Source of the DNA: a virus
Strand: one strand, 5' to 3'
IMG/VR virus record: IMGVR_UViG_3300042923_000764
Location: 1 to 24,945 of that record
Length of the DNA stretch: 24,945 bases
Shown here in pieces: positions 4,551 through 12,714 of the stretch. Made by a program: the position numbers and the translations under genes. Positions within the stretch are counted from its first letter, which is position 1. Every line of letters begins with the position of its first letter. The notes under the pieces were generated by a model, which was given only the letters and a program-made list of their open reading frames with translations, was not told where the DNA came from and ran no database searches.

Positions 4551-4931
4551 TCAAACCGATAACCAACCTAATCTTTTTGCGATTTCATTAATGAATTCCG
4601 CATCTCTTCTCTTTATAGTAGATTCGCTTAGAAAAGTTTCCGCAGATACAACCGCTATACATTTCTTAGAATGGCCGTTGTAATACTTCACGTAAAATAT
4701 ATCTCTAACATCAAGTGTTGAATCTTCTAAGACACCATTAACTACTCTTAAAAATGATTTGTAAAATAAAATTTGATTCATTGTCCAACTTGGATTTTCT
4801 TCACCTAATGGGTATTCCATATAAGGGTTCCTATCTGTTGCAATAATATCCGAGAATTCTTTAAACGTTTTTTCGATCTTTTTATATTGCCATAGTATAC
4901 TGCGAATGTGTGCTCTGGTTTCATTAGTCAT
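4551..4931 (-). CDS. RinA/ArpU-like phage transcriptional regulator
   Basis: A 126-aa protein whose C-terminal 45 residues look like a sigma-region-4/LuxR-type helix-turn-helix (AETFLSESTIKRRDAEFINEIAKRLG). This resembles the end of RinA of staphylococcal phages (...ISDRTAHRIKRKIISRLAEELG). The centre has an IFYVKYYNG segment where RinA has EYYFNKK. RinA/ArpU proteins activate late transcription and are normally encoded just before the terminase genes. Here the gene sits inside the lysis cassette between two lysins. ATG 4931 is chosen since GGAG lies 8 nt upstream; TTG 4949 overlaps that site. It could instead be a local control gene for lysis. Family assignment is from pattern only. Confidence 0.6.
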   Translation of the reverse strand: MTNETRAHIRSILWQYKKIEKTFKEFSDIIATDRNPYMEYPLGEENPSWTMNQILFYKSFLRVVNGVLEDSTLDVRDIFYVKYYNGHSKKCIAVVSAETFLSESTIKRRDAEFINEIAKRLGWLSV

Positions 4932-4976
4932 TCTGACAACTCCTATCAATGGTTTGCAATTATTTGCGAAATTGGT

Positions 4977-5759
4977 TTAAGGTAATTTGTTGTTGTTCAA
5001 TGCTTTCTGTAAAGCAGAAACCATGCTCGAAACAGGACTAATAATACCGTCTGGCATAGTACCCAATCGTTTTTGGAATGCTTTGATTGTCGCTTGGCCC
5101 ATTAGACCATCTACTGTTACGCCCAAATACTTTTGCAATGCCACAACAACATTTGATCCAATCAAAGAATTATCGAATTGAGCAGCATAAATGTTCTGAT
5201 TAAATTTTTGCTTGTATTGGTGGCTTATAATGCCATCTTTACCCGCAGTATCAAAGTATTCTTGCAAGCGTCTCGCCGTAGCATTGCCGAATTGCCCATC
5301 GATTGCTAATTGAATCATCTGTGGATTGTTTTCGGTAGGTTTAACATCACCAGATGCAACAATTCGATAAAAATGATGCGTTAACCGGGTACTCATGTAT
5401 GAATCATGACTATCTGTATGGATTCCATTCCAATAATACGAACAATGAATGAAACTCTTATTGCTTAGGAAAATACCTGTATGTCCCCCTGATCCGTTGG
5501 ATTGACCAGGAGTACCAGCAACAAAAATATCTCCACGTTTCACTTCTGATCGACTGATTTTTTTCAGTTTAGTACCTGACATTGCAAACAATGTTTCAGT
5601 GTTACCCATCGATCCACTAGGCAGAAATCCACCAGCGATCATGGAAAAGAACACAGCAGAAGAACAGTCGTAGCTTTTGGGTCCTAAGCGACTTGTCATT
5701 GAGTAGGTTACTTTACCTTCACGATCAGTCATCCATTTAATCATTTGTTCAATGTTCAT
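4977..5759 (-). CDS. Endolysin B: Amidase_5 domain plus peptidoglycan-binding-like repeats
   Basis: A 260-aa lysin with the same catalytic domain as lysin A. Both share the (I/E)..MIKW..DREGKVTYSM start and SYDCSSAV (Cys32 here), GHTG (His93) and IHC (His105). The C-terminal half (about 145-260) is unrelated to that of lysin A. It holds two copies of a DG..G..T...LQ pattern and a DGIIS motif, typical of PG_binding_1-like wall-binding domains of enterococcal phage lysins. I start at ATG 5759, with AAAGG 9 nt upstream; ATG 5768 overlaps that site. It follows the holin as expected for the main lysin. Confidence 0.9.
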   Translation of the reverse strand: MNIEQMIKWMTDREGKVTYSMTSRLGPKSYDCSSAVFFSMIAGGFLPSGSMGNTETLFAMSGTKLKKISRSEVKRGDIFVAGTPGQSNGSGGHTGIFLSNKSFIHCSYYWNGIHTDSHDSYMSTRLTHHFYRIVASGDVKPTENNPQMIQLAIDGQFGNATARRLQEYFDTAGKDGIISHQYKQKFNQNIYAAQFDNSLIGSNVVVALQKYLGVTVDGLMGQATIKAFQKRLGTMPDGIISPVSSMVSALQKALNNNKLP

Positions 5760-5773
5760 GTTGATCATCCTTT

Positions 5774-5805
5774 CAAATTAAAATAGTAGCTAACAGCTAC
5801 TATTT
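5774..5805 (-). terminator. Terminator-like hairpin between holin and lysin B
   Basis: A perfect 11-bp stem, AAATAGTAGCT (5781-5791) with AGCTACTATTT (5795-5805), 3-nt loop, overlapping the holin stop. It is followed on the minus strand by TTAATTTG. AT-rich, so probably a weak attenuator or an mRNA 3' protector. Confidence 0.5.
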
Positions 5806-6042
5806 CTTGTCGGTAAACTCCTGCCCATCACCGTAATCTGGTTTTTGCTCATATTGATACTGGCTGCTAGCGATATTCAAAAACACACCAGCTAAAGTTG
5901 CGGTAGCCGTGATCGTTCCAACAATGATTTCTGTCGAGAATCCATATAAACCACCTAAAGTCACGATAAACGCCGTGATTCCTGGCACCCCAACGGTTAA
6001 AACTTTTTTTGCTAAATCGTACTGTTTATTTGTTAACTTCAT
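5800..6042 (-). CDS. Holin, Dp-1 family
   Basis: An 80-aa membrane protein that forms lesions in the cytoplasmic membrane at the end of the lytic cycle, letting the lysins reach the wall. MKLTNKQYD start, membrane segments at about 14-35 and 39-59, and a charged tail (YQYEQKPDYGDG...DKK). The start, length and topology match the holin of pneumococcal phage Dp-1, whose partner lysin also has an Amidase_5 domain. A strong ribosome binding site (AGGAGG) precedes the ATG. Tandem TAG stops lie in a hairpin. Confidence 0.88.
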   Translation of the reverse strand: MKLTNKQYDLAKKVLTVGVPGITAFIVTLGGLYGFSTEIIVGTITATATLAGVFLNIASSQYQYEQKPDYGDGQEFTDKK

Positions 6043-6053
6043 GATATTTCCTC

Positions 6054-6518
6054 CTAATGTTCATCGATTTCTTTTTGTTGTAAAATCCCTTCATCACGTA
6101 CACTTAAATTAGATACCTTGGCACGCAATGTGTCGCCTGTTCCATTTCCACCGAGATTCTTATATGCTTCAAACAAATAATCAAAGTTGTTCAGCTCCCC
6201 AACAGTGACGTACCCACGCTTGATGTACTCATCTGCTTTATTCCATATTTGATTGTGAAGTGATGCCTTCTCGGCTTTAACGATTTTCTGGCTTCTGACT
6301 TCAGCCATCGCCTGATAATCCTCTACATTTTTAAGGCGTTTATCTTGTTCCGTATTTGCCGTTTCTAAGGCGGTGATTGTTTGTTCCCTAAGATCGTTTT
6401 CAGCCCTTTTGGCTTTAACTAACTTAGTGACCCATGTTCCCACCCTCCACAGAGTAGCCAATAAACCACTTCCAAAAGCGGCTGCCCAAAAACTATTGAT
6501 TTCCAAAAACTCTTTCAT
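6054..6518 (-). CDS. Membrane-anchored coiled-coil protein, holin accessory
   Basis: A 154-aa protein with one N-terminal hydrophobic segment (about 10-32, WAAAFGSGLLATLWRVGTWV). A charged heptad-like region follows (about 35-85, KAKRAENDLREQTITALE...), and then a conserved-looking C-terminal motif (LFEAYKNLGGNGTGD). Similar proteins precede Dp-1-type holins and are often annotated as holins or XhlA-like accessory proteins. ATG 6518 is chosen because GGGGGAAA lies just upstream; the in-frame start at 6575 sits in a terminator hairpin. Role in membrane lesion formation is inferred from context. Confidence 0.7.
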   Translation of the reverse strand: MKEFLEINSFWAAAFGSGLLATLWRVGTWVTKLVKAKRAENDLREQTITALETANTEQDKRLKNVEDYQAMAEVRSQKIVKAEKASLHNQIWNKADEYIKRGYVTVGELNNFDYLFEAYKNLGGNGTGDTLRAKVSNLSVRDEGILQQKEIDEH

Positions 6519-6560
6519 TTTAATTTCCCCCAACTGAACATATGCCACCTGCTTTCTACT

Positions 6561-6594
6561 AAAATAAAAGAGCAACCTATTCTGGCTGCTCTTT
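6561..6594 (-). terminator. Intrinsic terminator before the lysis module
   Basis: Minus-strand stem AAAGAGCAGCC with GGTTGCTCTTT (11 pairs, one G-U), 6-nt loop, then TTTTATTTTAG. It overlaps the stop of the 67-aa gene and separates tail genes from lysis genes. Lysis genes must be expressed by read-through or from a promoter I cannot see. Confidence 0.7.
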
Positions 6595-6780
6595 CGTCAA
6601 CATATTTACAATCTTATTTTCTGCAACTACTAAAACTTCACTTAAATCAAGTGTATCTGCTGAAATAATTAATTGTCCCGTAATTGATTCGTTATTCTTA
6701 TTTTGACTATCAACTGAAACATAATACTTAGTAATCTTCCCGTCTTGATCATACTCGGGTGTAATGCTTGTCCATCGCAT
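6577..6780 (-). CDS. Small conserved-type phage protein of unknown function
   Basis: A 67-aa protein (MRWTSITPEYDQDGKITKYY...) with GGAGGAATATTC before the ATG. It looks like a small alternating strand/helix domain with no signal or membrane segment. It lies directly after the tail fibre gene, where siphophages often encode small structural or fibre-chaperone proteins. No family recognised. Confidence 0.75.
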   Translation of the reverse strand: MRWTSITPEYDQDGKITKYYVSVDSQNKNNESITGQLIISADTLDLSEVLVVAENKIVNMLTKEQPE

Positions 6781-6796
6781 GAATATTCCTCCGTTT

Positions 6797-9700
6797 CTAT
6801 GGTATGTCGTATGTTAAAGCAGATATATCAACGTATTGAGAATTTCCAACAACCTTAATTTGTATAGAATTCCCGATACTTGGCTGCGCTGTCCCCAACA
6901 TAGCGACACGAACTGTTTGCAATTCTGTTGCGTCTCCTGCCGCTAGCTTAAATGTGTTTCCAGTCGGCCTGATAGAAGCTGGAACGGTACCTATTCCAAA
7001 AGGATAAGTTGTCCCTGTCATAGCACCACTTGTTCGCTCAACCTGCCCTCTGAATGTAATTGTTCTCTTCCCCTTCATGTTATATGAGATCTGATACTGG
7101 CAGGGATTATTTTCAGAAGTCCTGAAACCAGCCGCATAAGACAAGTTAATCCATGGTGTATCAGTTAGTTGTCTCGCATGTATCATTCCAGAAAAGCCAT
7201 TTGCTCTATCATTTAAAGTCAAAGTATCAAAAGAAAGTGAAGCAGATGCGATCAACTCATTTTGATCTCCTGCAGCTGACCCGCTATACCTAGCCATCGA
7301 CACGAACTGGTGACTAAATATAGTCTCGTATGATTGGGTCACTGCCCCTTGAGAGTTCTTAATTACCCCTGAGTTATAAAGTTCAGCAGATCCAATTCTT
7401 TGGGTACCCTGTGCAAAAGTCCCATCATTGTAGGATCTTGTGTAAGGATTTATAAACTCAGATCCAACAATCTCGGCCCCTTCTAACCTTTTGAACACCC
7501 CATTCTCAGAAAGAATGTTGGTAGCAAGTAAGTTATCAATAGGCATCCCCCACATACTCCAAGCAGTGCCGTCAAATACTTTAATGATCTGAGGAACAAC
7601 GCTGCTATCTTGCCATAAAGTTCCTTTTGTTGGATTGGCAGGTGCTGTATCAGAGATAATGATCGCATCTTTGCCTTGTTGAGCGACAAGATAGAAATAA
7701 GCACTATAAGTATTGTCCGTATATATGAATCTGGTACGTGTCCACATATACCAGCCCGCTTTAGGTGTGGGTCTTGTCCCTGACCATCCAGACGTTGGCG
7801 GATTTGTTCCATCTTGAGAAATAGCATAGCTGATTTCTTCGGCAGCAACCCCTTTGCCGGGGTTCCCTGTTGCCCCTTGTAAAGATAGAGCGTAAGAAAA
7901 CTGCTTCGTGAATGTTTTGCCATCAGCTGTGATTGTGATCGGTACAGTACCGCTTTTTGATACTAATGCAGTTGTAGCTGTTAATGTGATTATTGATCCA
8001 CTTACGCTAGAGGATAGTCCTGTCGGCTTAGTTCCTACAGTAATGCTAGTAGGCGTAATTTTATTGATGCCTTTATATACGATCACTTCTGTTGTTGTTG
8101 ATCCAGCCAATGCTGCAGTTGTTGATCCCGCAAAGGTGTAGGATTCGTTCGTAAGAAACACAGTATAAGCATCTGCGCCAGGAGGTCCTTCTCCACCGTC
8201 TTTGATTCTAGAAATGGTAAATACATCGCTCACAGTCGCATCTGCCGCCTTGATGGTGAATGTATCAAATGTCGCAGTAACTGGATTAATCGTAACCGTA
8301 TTACCTGATCGTGTGACTCCTGTCGGAACAGCTGAACCAAAATTCCCACCGTTTAGACTATACGTCCAATTTGATATAGCGGTATTCACTGCAGTTCCGT
8401 TCACCGCAAAACTAGAAGCTGGAGTGATCTTTCCATCCTTATCAACCGTGATGGCTTGAGTTGCTCCTGATAAAGAAATGAGTGGTGCTGAATCTCCTTT
8501 GGGGCCTTGTCCCCCTTGTGGTCCCATAAATGGTGTCCATGGTTTGTAATCGTCTGGATTGGTTGAATGCACTTGGCTCGTATCCGAATAGAAACCTTCA
8601 TACTTGGGATATGCATTTTCGTAGTCATCTAGTGGAGAAGGTGTCCAATAAGTAGCTGTGGTCTCACTTTCCTCGATCTTAGGACGCCACAATATGAAAT
8701 CTTGTACATCTGAAGCATTTATACGATAGAGAACAAATTGTTTAGAGGCATTTCCAGTAGCATTTCCTGCTGGATTAAATATAACTCGTTTAGTCTCACC
8801 TGGATCTACATCGATAGCCTGAGATAAGTTATTATTTAATCTTATTTTGGTTGTTCCTTGATTTTTTATATATACACTATGCACATATTTAACATTAGCT
8901 TTAACTAACACACCTGTAGCCATTACAGCAGCAACCGTACCGCCAGTACCGCCAGAAATCACGTGCCTAATAGCATCAGTTGCACCCCATTCAGGTACAG
9001 ATACACCTTCCGTCCTGCTAACAGTCGACCCTTGATAAGCAAAGAATTTAGATTGAGCAATACGCAAATCGTTAGTGTTAGGAACCTGATTCACAAGTGT
9101 ACCATCAGCCATCAAATATCCACGATGTGGGTAGTATGTTTCGCCTTCTTTTCCATCTTTTACCTTTACAATACTCAGTGTGTCGCTTAAATTATCCAAA
9201 GTTGCGGTAATTGCGATCAGCGTCCAATCTTTGTTTGTCCACTGCGAACTTGTCAAAGTTCTTGTGTTGCCAGTTCCACCAAGAGTGATTGCTGTTTGAG
9301 CAGTGTTACCAATGTAGGGAATAGCCGTAAATGTTGCTGTTCCTGTGACGTTTTGAAGTTTTGCCGATATGTTGATTGTCTGAGTTGTCTTCGGAGTATC
9401 ATCGGCATTGAAAGCCATATTCTCAGCTGAAGCTGTAAGATAGAGCAACTTAGCATTCGCACCATCTGCACCCATCTTCCCTACCGAATAAGCATCCGTT
9501 TTTGAATCATCCGTGTAAACGATTGTTGTTCTAGTCCAAAGATATTGGTTTGCAGAAACAATAGGAATTGTTACTTGCCATCCGCTTGAAGGTGGTGTAT
9601 TTCCGCTTGTTCCCACAGCATAACTAATTGATTTATCTCTGATACCTAAACCTGAAGGCCCATCAGCACCCATTAATGTAGGAGTCTGAGTTTCAGAAGT

Positions 9701-11212
9701 TGTGTTATCGGTATAAGTGGTAACGATTCTAGTCCACAAGTACTCCCCGGGTTCTACATTTGGTCTTGTCGATGACCATGTTGTCGGAGGAATTGTTCCA
9801 TCTTTAGACTTCGCAAAGGTAGAAATGGGAGATCCTAAAATCCCTCGACCGTCCGATCCTTTTGACAGATTCCATGTGTAAACACTTGGATCACTCGGCT
9901 GCTGATTCACTAAACTAACCGTTAAACCAGTATATTTCTTCCCTTGAGGATTCAGACTAAAACCAGTCCCTTTATCATCATCTGCATAAGCATAGAAGAT
10001 GAAGTTGCTTACTCCATCTTTTCCTTTAAGCTTGTCTGCCATTGCTTGAATTTGTTCAGCGATTCCACTATCACGAATCAGATAATCTCCTAAAGTAATT
10101 TCAAATGTATCGTTACTCCTACTACGATCCGTTTTAAGAATGCGTCCTTCTAGGTAAAGTTCATCTTTATCGTTGACGATCGAAACATAATCACCAGCTT
10201 TTAAGGTACGTGGAGCATCAATAACATCGACCTCGTAATTTACCTCTGGATAACCTGTCTTCTTTAACTGAAGAATGGTTTCGTTGGCCAAAGCATTCTG
10301 TGTTGTTGCTTCGCTGTTATAGATACCTGTGTAGTATCCCTCATCTTCGCCTTGTTCGTAGGGATTAAGATAGCGACTGTACTTAGCATTTGATTCGGTA
10401 TCTTTCAAAATATTTCCACTCAGAACAAATCTTGCTTTGCCGGTTTCAGGATTAATTTCTTTTTGTGCGGTGGTCAGAGAGTAGCCGTTTAAAGTTATTG
10501 GATTTTCTTTTCCCTCAGGTGTTGCACCGTAACATCGATAAGCGTTAAACATGTTTGCTCGACTGCGCTTCATTCGGATATTTTTCACTTCACGATTCAT
10601 CCGAAGCTCAATACCTGTATCGTTTCCTCGTTTCTTTAGGATATCGATATACTTGTGTTTTAACTCAAGTGTGTTTTCATCAATATCAAAGCGAAATTGT
10701 AATTCTGCGTTGTCAAATTGCGTAAAAATCGACTGCAGTCGATTTAACCCAGTCGCTTCTCCATCCCACTCCAACGTTCGAGTCAGATTAGGAATCTCAT
10801 TAATTCCGATTTCAAATCCCGAGTCTGCTGCTGCTCGTTCGATATAATAAACGATCGGTTTAGCACTACCCGGCGATCCCCACGCTGGGAGCATCTCATT
10901 AATAAGATCCATACCCGCATCTTCACCATAAAAGTAGTGAAACATTGCTTCTTCATCTGATTCATCATCAATGACAGACCATAGTCTTCCATGGCCTTCC
11001 TGATCAGCAGTGACAAAATACGTTGCTTCCTGACCATATGCTCGCACAATATTTCGATTGTCTTCGTCAAATCCCACATAGACTTCAAAAGTCGAAGTGC
11101 CAGTTTCGACATCTTCGACTTCGTGATCATCATAGTAAGTAACTCCTTTAGGCAGTTTTGCTGAGGCTTTTCCAAGAGGGTTCCAGAAACGATCGAAAAA
11201 AAAGATAATCAT
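6797..11212 (-). CDS. Tail tip protein (Tal/Prophage_tail) fused to receptor-binding fibre
   Basis: A 1471-aa protein at the tip of the tail that contacts the host surface. Residues about 1-400 match the siphophage minor structural N-terminal module (Prophage_tail/TIGR01665-like), which forms the tip below Dit. Then come fibre modules joined by collagen-like GxY links (GKDG, GADGPSG, GPQGGQGPKGD, GEGPPGAD). Three copies of a G.YLWTR...YTD module lie near residues 489, 556 and 1156. A jelly-roll-like carbohydrate-binding segment lies at about 740-870 (ending ...TYWTPSPLDD), and Ig-like segments at about 900-1120. The last 230 residues form a distinct head, probably receptor-binding. It overlaps the Dit gene by 4 nt (ATGA). 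Host range would be set mainly here and by Dit. No peptidase motif is evident. Confidence 0.88.
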   Translation of the reverse strand: MIIFFFDRFWNPLGKASAKLPKGVTYYDDHEVEDVETGTSTFEVYVGFDEDNRNIVRAYGQEATYFVTADQEGHGRLWSVIDDESDEEAMFHYFYGEDAGMDLINEMLPAWGSPGSAKPIVYYIERAAADSGFEIGINEIPNLTRTLEWDGEATGLNRLQSIFTQFDNAELQFRFDIDENTLELKHKYIDILKKRGNDTGIELRMNREVKNIRMKRSRANMFNAYRCYGATPEGKENPITLNGYSLTTAQKEINPETGKARFVLSGNILKDTESNAKYSRYLNPYEQGEDEGYYTGIYNSEATTQNALANETILQLKKTGYPEVNYEVDVIDAPRTLKAGDYVSIVNDKDELYLEGRILKTDRSRSNDTFEITLGDYLIRDSGIAEQIQAMADKLKGKDGVSNFIFYAYADDDKGTGFSLNPQGKKYTGLTVSLVNQQPSDPSVYTWNLSKGSDGRGILGSPISTFAKSKDGTIPPTTWSSTRPNVEPGEYLWTRIVTTYTDNTTSETQTPTLMGADGPSGLGIRDKSISYAVGTSGNTPPSSGWQVTIPIVSANQYLWTRTTIVYTDDSKTDAYSVGKMGADGANAKLLYLTASAENMAFNADDTPKTTQTINISAKLQNVTGTATFTAIPYIGNTAQTAITLGGTGNTRTLTSSQWTNKDWTLIAITATLDNLSDTLSIVKVKDGKEGETYYPHRGYLMADGTLVNQVPNTNDLRIAQSKFFAYQGSTVSRTEGVSVPEWGATDAIRHVISGGTGGTVAAVMATGVLVKANVKYVHSVYIKNQGTTKIRLNNNLSQAIDVDPGETKRVIFNPAGNATGNASKQFVLYRINASDVQDFILWRPKIEESETTATYWTPSPLDDYENAYPKYEGFYSDTSQVHSTNPDDYKPWTPFMGPQGGQGPKGDSAPLISLSGATQAITVDKDGKITPASSFAVNGTAVNTAISNWTYSLNGGNFGSAVPTGVTRSGNTVTINPVTATFDTFTIKAADATVSDVFTISRIKDGGEGPPGADAYTVFLTNESYTFAGSTTAALAGSTTTEVIVYKGINKITPTSITVGTKPTGLSSSVSGSIITLTATTALVSKSGTVPITITADGKTFTKQFSYALSLQGATGNPGKGVAAEEISYAISQDGTNPPTSGWSGTRPTPKAGWYMWTRTRFIYTDNTYSAYFYLVAQQGKDAIIISDTAPANPTKGTLWQDSSVVPQIIKVFDGTAWSMWGMPIDNLLATNILSENGVFKRLEGAEIVGSEFINPYTRSYNDGTFAQGTQRIGSAELYNSGVIKNSQGAVTQSYETIFSHQFVSMARYSGSAAGDQNELIASASLSFDTLTLNDRANGFSGMIHARQLTDTPWINLSYAAGFRTSENNPCQYQISYNMKGKRTITFRGQVERTSGAMTGTTYPFGIGTVPASIRPTGNTFKLAAGDATELQTVRVAMLGTAQPSIGNSIQIKVVGNSQYVDISALTYDIP

Positions 11213-12714
11213 AAGTATGCCTCCTGATTGTAAAGTTTAAAACTTGGCGCTTGTGCCCAAGAAGAATAAATACACTCGATTTGATTGATCCCAGGTTCTA
11301 AAAAGAATTCTTCCCAGTCATTCCCTAAACTACCCAAGCCTTTTTGCTCGATTCCGTTTAGTGTGACAATTCCCGTACTACAATCTGCTCGCAGAACATC
11401 AGCTTCCCCAAAAAGATTCTTCACATCTCGAACCTTCTCAACTTTATCTTTTCGAAATGTGGAATGAGTGAGTTTCATATGTGATAGCGGTGTGCCATTT
11501 ACAGGAACTCCCATATAATAAACAACATCGGTCACTTCAACGTCTTTCAATTCATCTAATCGAATGGAATGGATAAAGCCGCCGTTGGCGACTCCCCCAA
11601 CATGGAATCTCAACAAGTTCCCTTCTTTCACAATCGAAAACTCTCTGCCTTTTTTGGTATAGAAATTCCATGCAGTCGGTTGAAAGGACCATTCTTTCCA
11701 ATTACCTTTTACATTGATTCGAATCTTCGCATTATTATTTGAAGAAGAAAGCTTATAAAAAGTCACTGAGCACACCGCTTTACCTGAAGCATCACGCAGT
11801 TCCACAAGATAGATACCCGTTTGTCGGATATTTCCAGTTTCAAACCACACGCCATGACGAGACTCAAAATCTTTTGCCCCGACATGTCCTTGTGAATCAG
11901 GCGACACCTTACGACCATACGTGATACCTTTGAAGCCTTGTGTGCCAGTTCCGTAAGAATCCGGCGTTACAAATCCGTAGCCGCCATCTGATCCAAACTT
12001 CCTAGTACCGTTAGCATTTAGTTTTTCCGTTCCATTCCACAAACCGTCAAACTGGTATCCATTTGTTTTCCATCCCCGGCTTGCTTCAGCAGAAGCAATC
12101 ATGACCGTATCCCAAATGACACGATCTGATTCAGTGTAACCAACTCCATCAGCTTCATCGGGATTACCAAATTGCAAGATTTTACCTCTATTGTTGATAA
12201 AAGCAACCACGCCATTGTCTCCTGGCATCGTTGCTTCTAAGATTGGATATGATTTGTATGTCCCTTTATTATTGACGGTGAATGTATCTGATTGAGTGGT
12301 ATAGATATCAGTCTTTGTAGCATGTGCGATTCCTTCTGGCACATAAAATGAAAGACTAATCCTTACTTGATTCTTATCATCCATTTCTCTGACAAACGAT
12401 GATGAGCCATCAATAATAGCATTCCAATACCGATCTTTAAAAATGGAAATTTGCAACTGTTGGGGTGTTTCCTGATTCAGAATCAGGGCTAGAGCATCAC
12501 GATCAGCAATATAATCTTCGGAAGCCATCAGGAAGCTAAGAGGGATAGATTTCCCTTGATTTCGTTTGTACTTAAATTTTTTACCATCATTTTTGGTTTG
12601 ATCCTCATAGACATTCTCAACGTCCGGAAGTATGCCCCAATCAGGAGCTTCATCTAAGTCCATTTTTTCTGTTAAAATTGATCCACTATAGATTATAGTT
12701 ACATCTGATATCAA
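11209..12714 (-). CDS. Distal tail protein (Dit), enlarged form
   Basis: A 501-aa protein that forms the hub between tail tube and tip. The N-terminal region (about 1-130) fits Sipho_tail Dit, with FLMASEDYIADRDAL followed by ...ISIFKDRYWNAIIDG and a strand-rich segment to ...YVPEGIAHA. Classical Dit proteins are about 250 aa. This one carries an extra strand-rich domain of about 200 residues (about 210-420: SDSQGHVGAKDFESRHG... with W and G rich strands), like the evolved Dit proteins of lactobacillus and lactococcus phages that bind carbohydrate. The C-terminus (STGIVTLNGIEQKG...LGNDWEEFFLEPGIN) is again Dit-like. Start is TTG 12714, overlapping the tape measure stop (TTGA), with AAGGGGGATAAGAGG ahead. 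Confidence 0.85.
   Translation of the reverse strand: MISDVTIIYSGSILTEKMDLDEAPDWGILPDVENVYEDQTKNDGKKFKYKRNQGKSIPLSFLMASEDYIADRDALALILNQETPQQLQISIFKDRYWNAIIDGSSSFVREMDDKNQVRISLSFYVPEGIAHATKTDIYTTQSDTFTVNNKGTYKSYPILEATMPGDNGVVAFINNRGKILQFGNPDEADGVGYTESDRVIWDTVMIASAEASRGWKTNGYQFDGLWNGTEKLNANGTRKFGSDGGYGFVTPDSYGTGTQGFKGITYGRKVSPDSQGHVGAKDFESRHGVWFETGNIRQTGIYLVELRDASGKAVCSVTFYKLSSSNNNAKIRINVKGNWKEWSFQPTAWNFYTKKGREFSIVKEGNLLRFHVGGVANGGFIHSIRLDELKDVEVTDVVYYMGVPVNGTPLSHMKLTHSTFRKDKVEKVRDVKNLFGEADVLRADCSTGIVTLNGIEQKGLGSLGNDWEEFFLEPGINQIECIYSSWAQAPSFKLYNQEAYL

Noticed and set aside
7483-7923. 146-aa minus-strand frame inside the fibre gene
   Set aside because: Same strand but other frame of a clearly coding 1471-aa gene; no start signal and no protein-like pattern.
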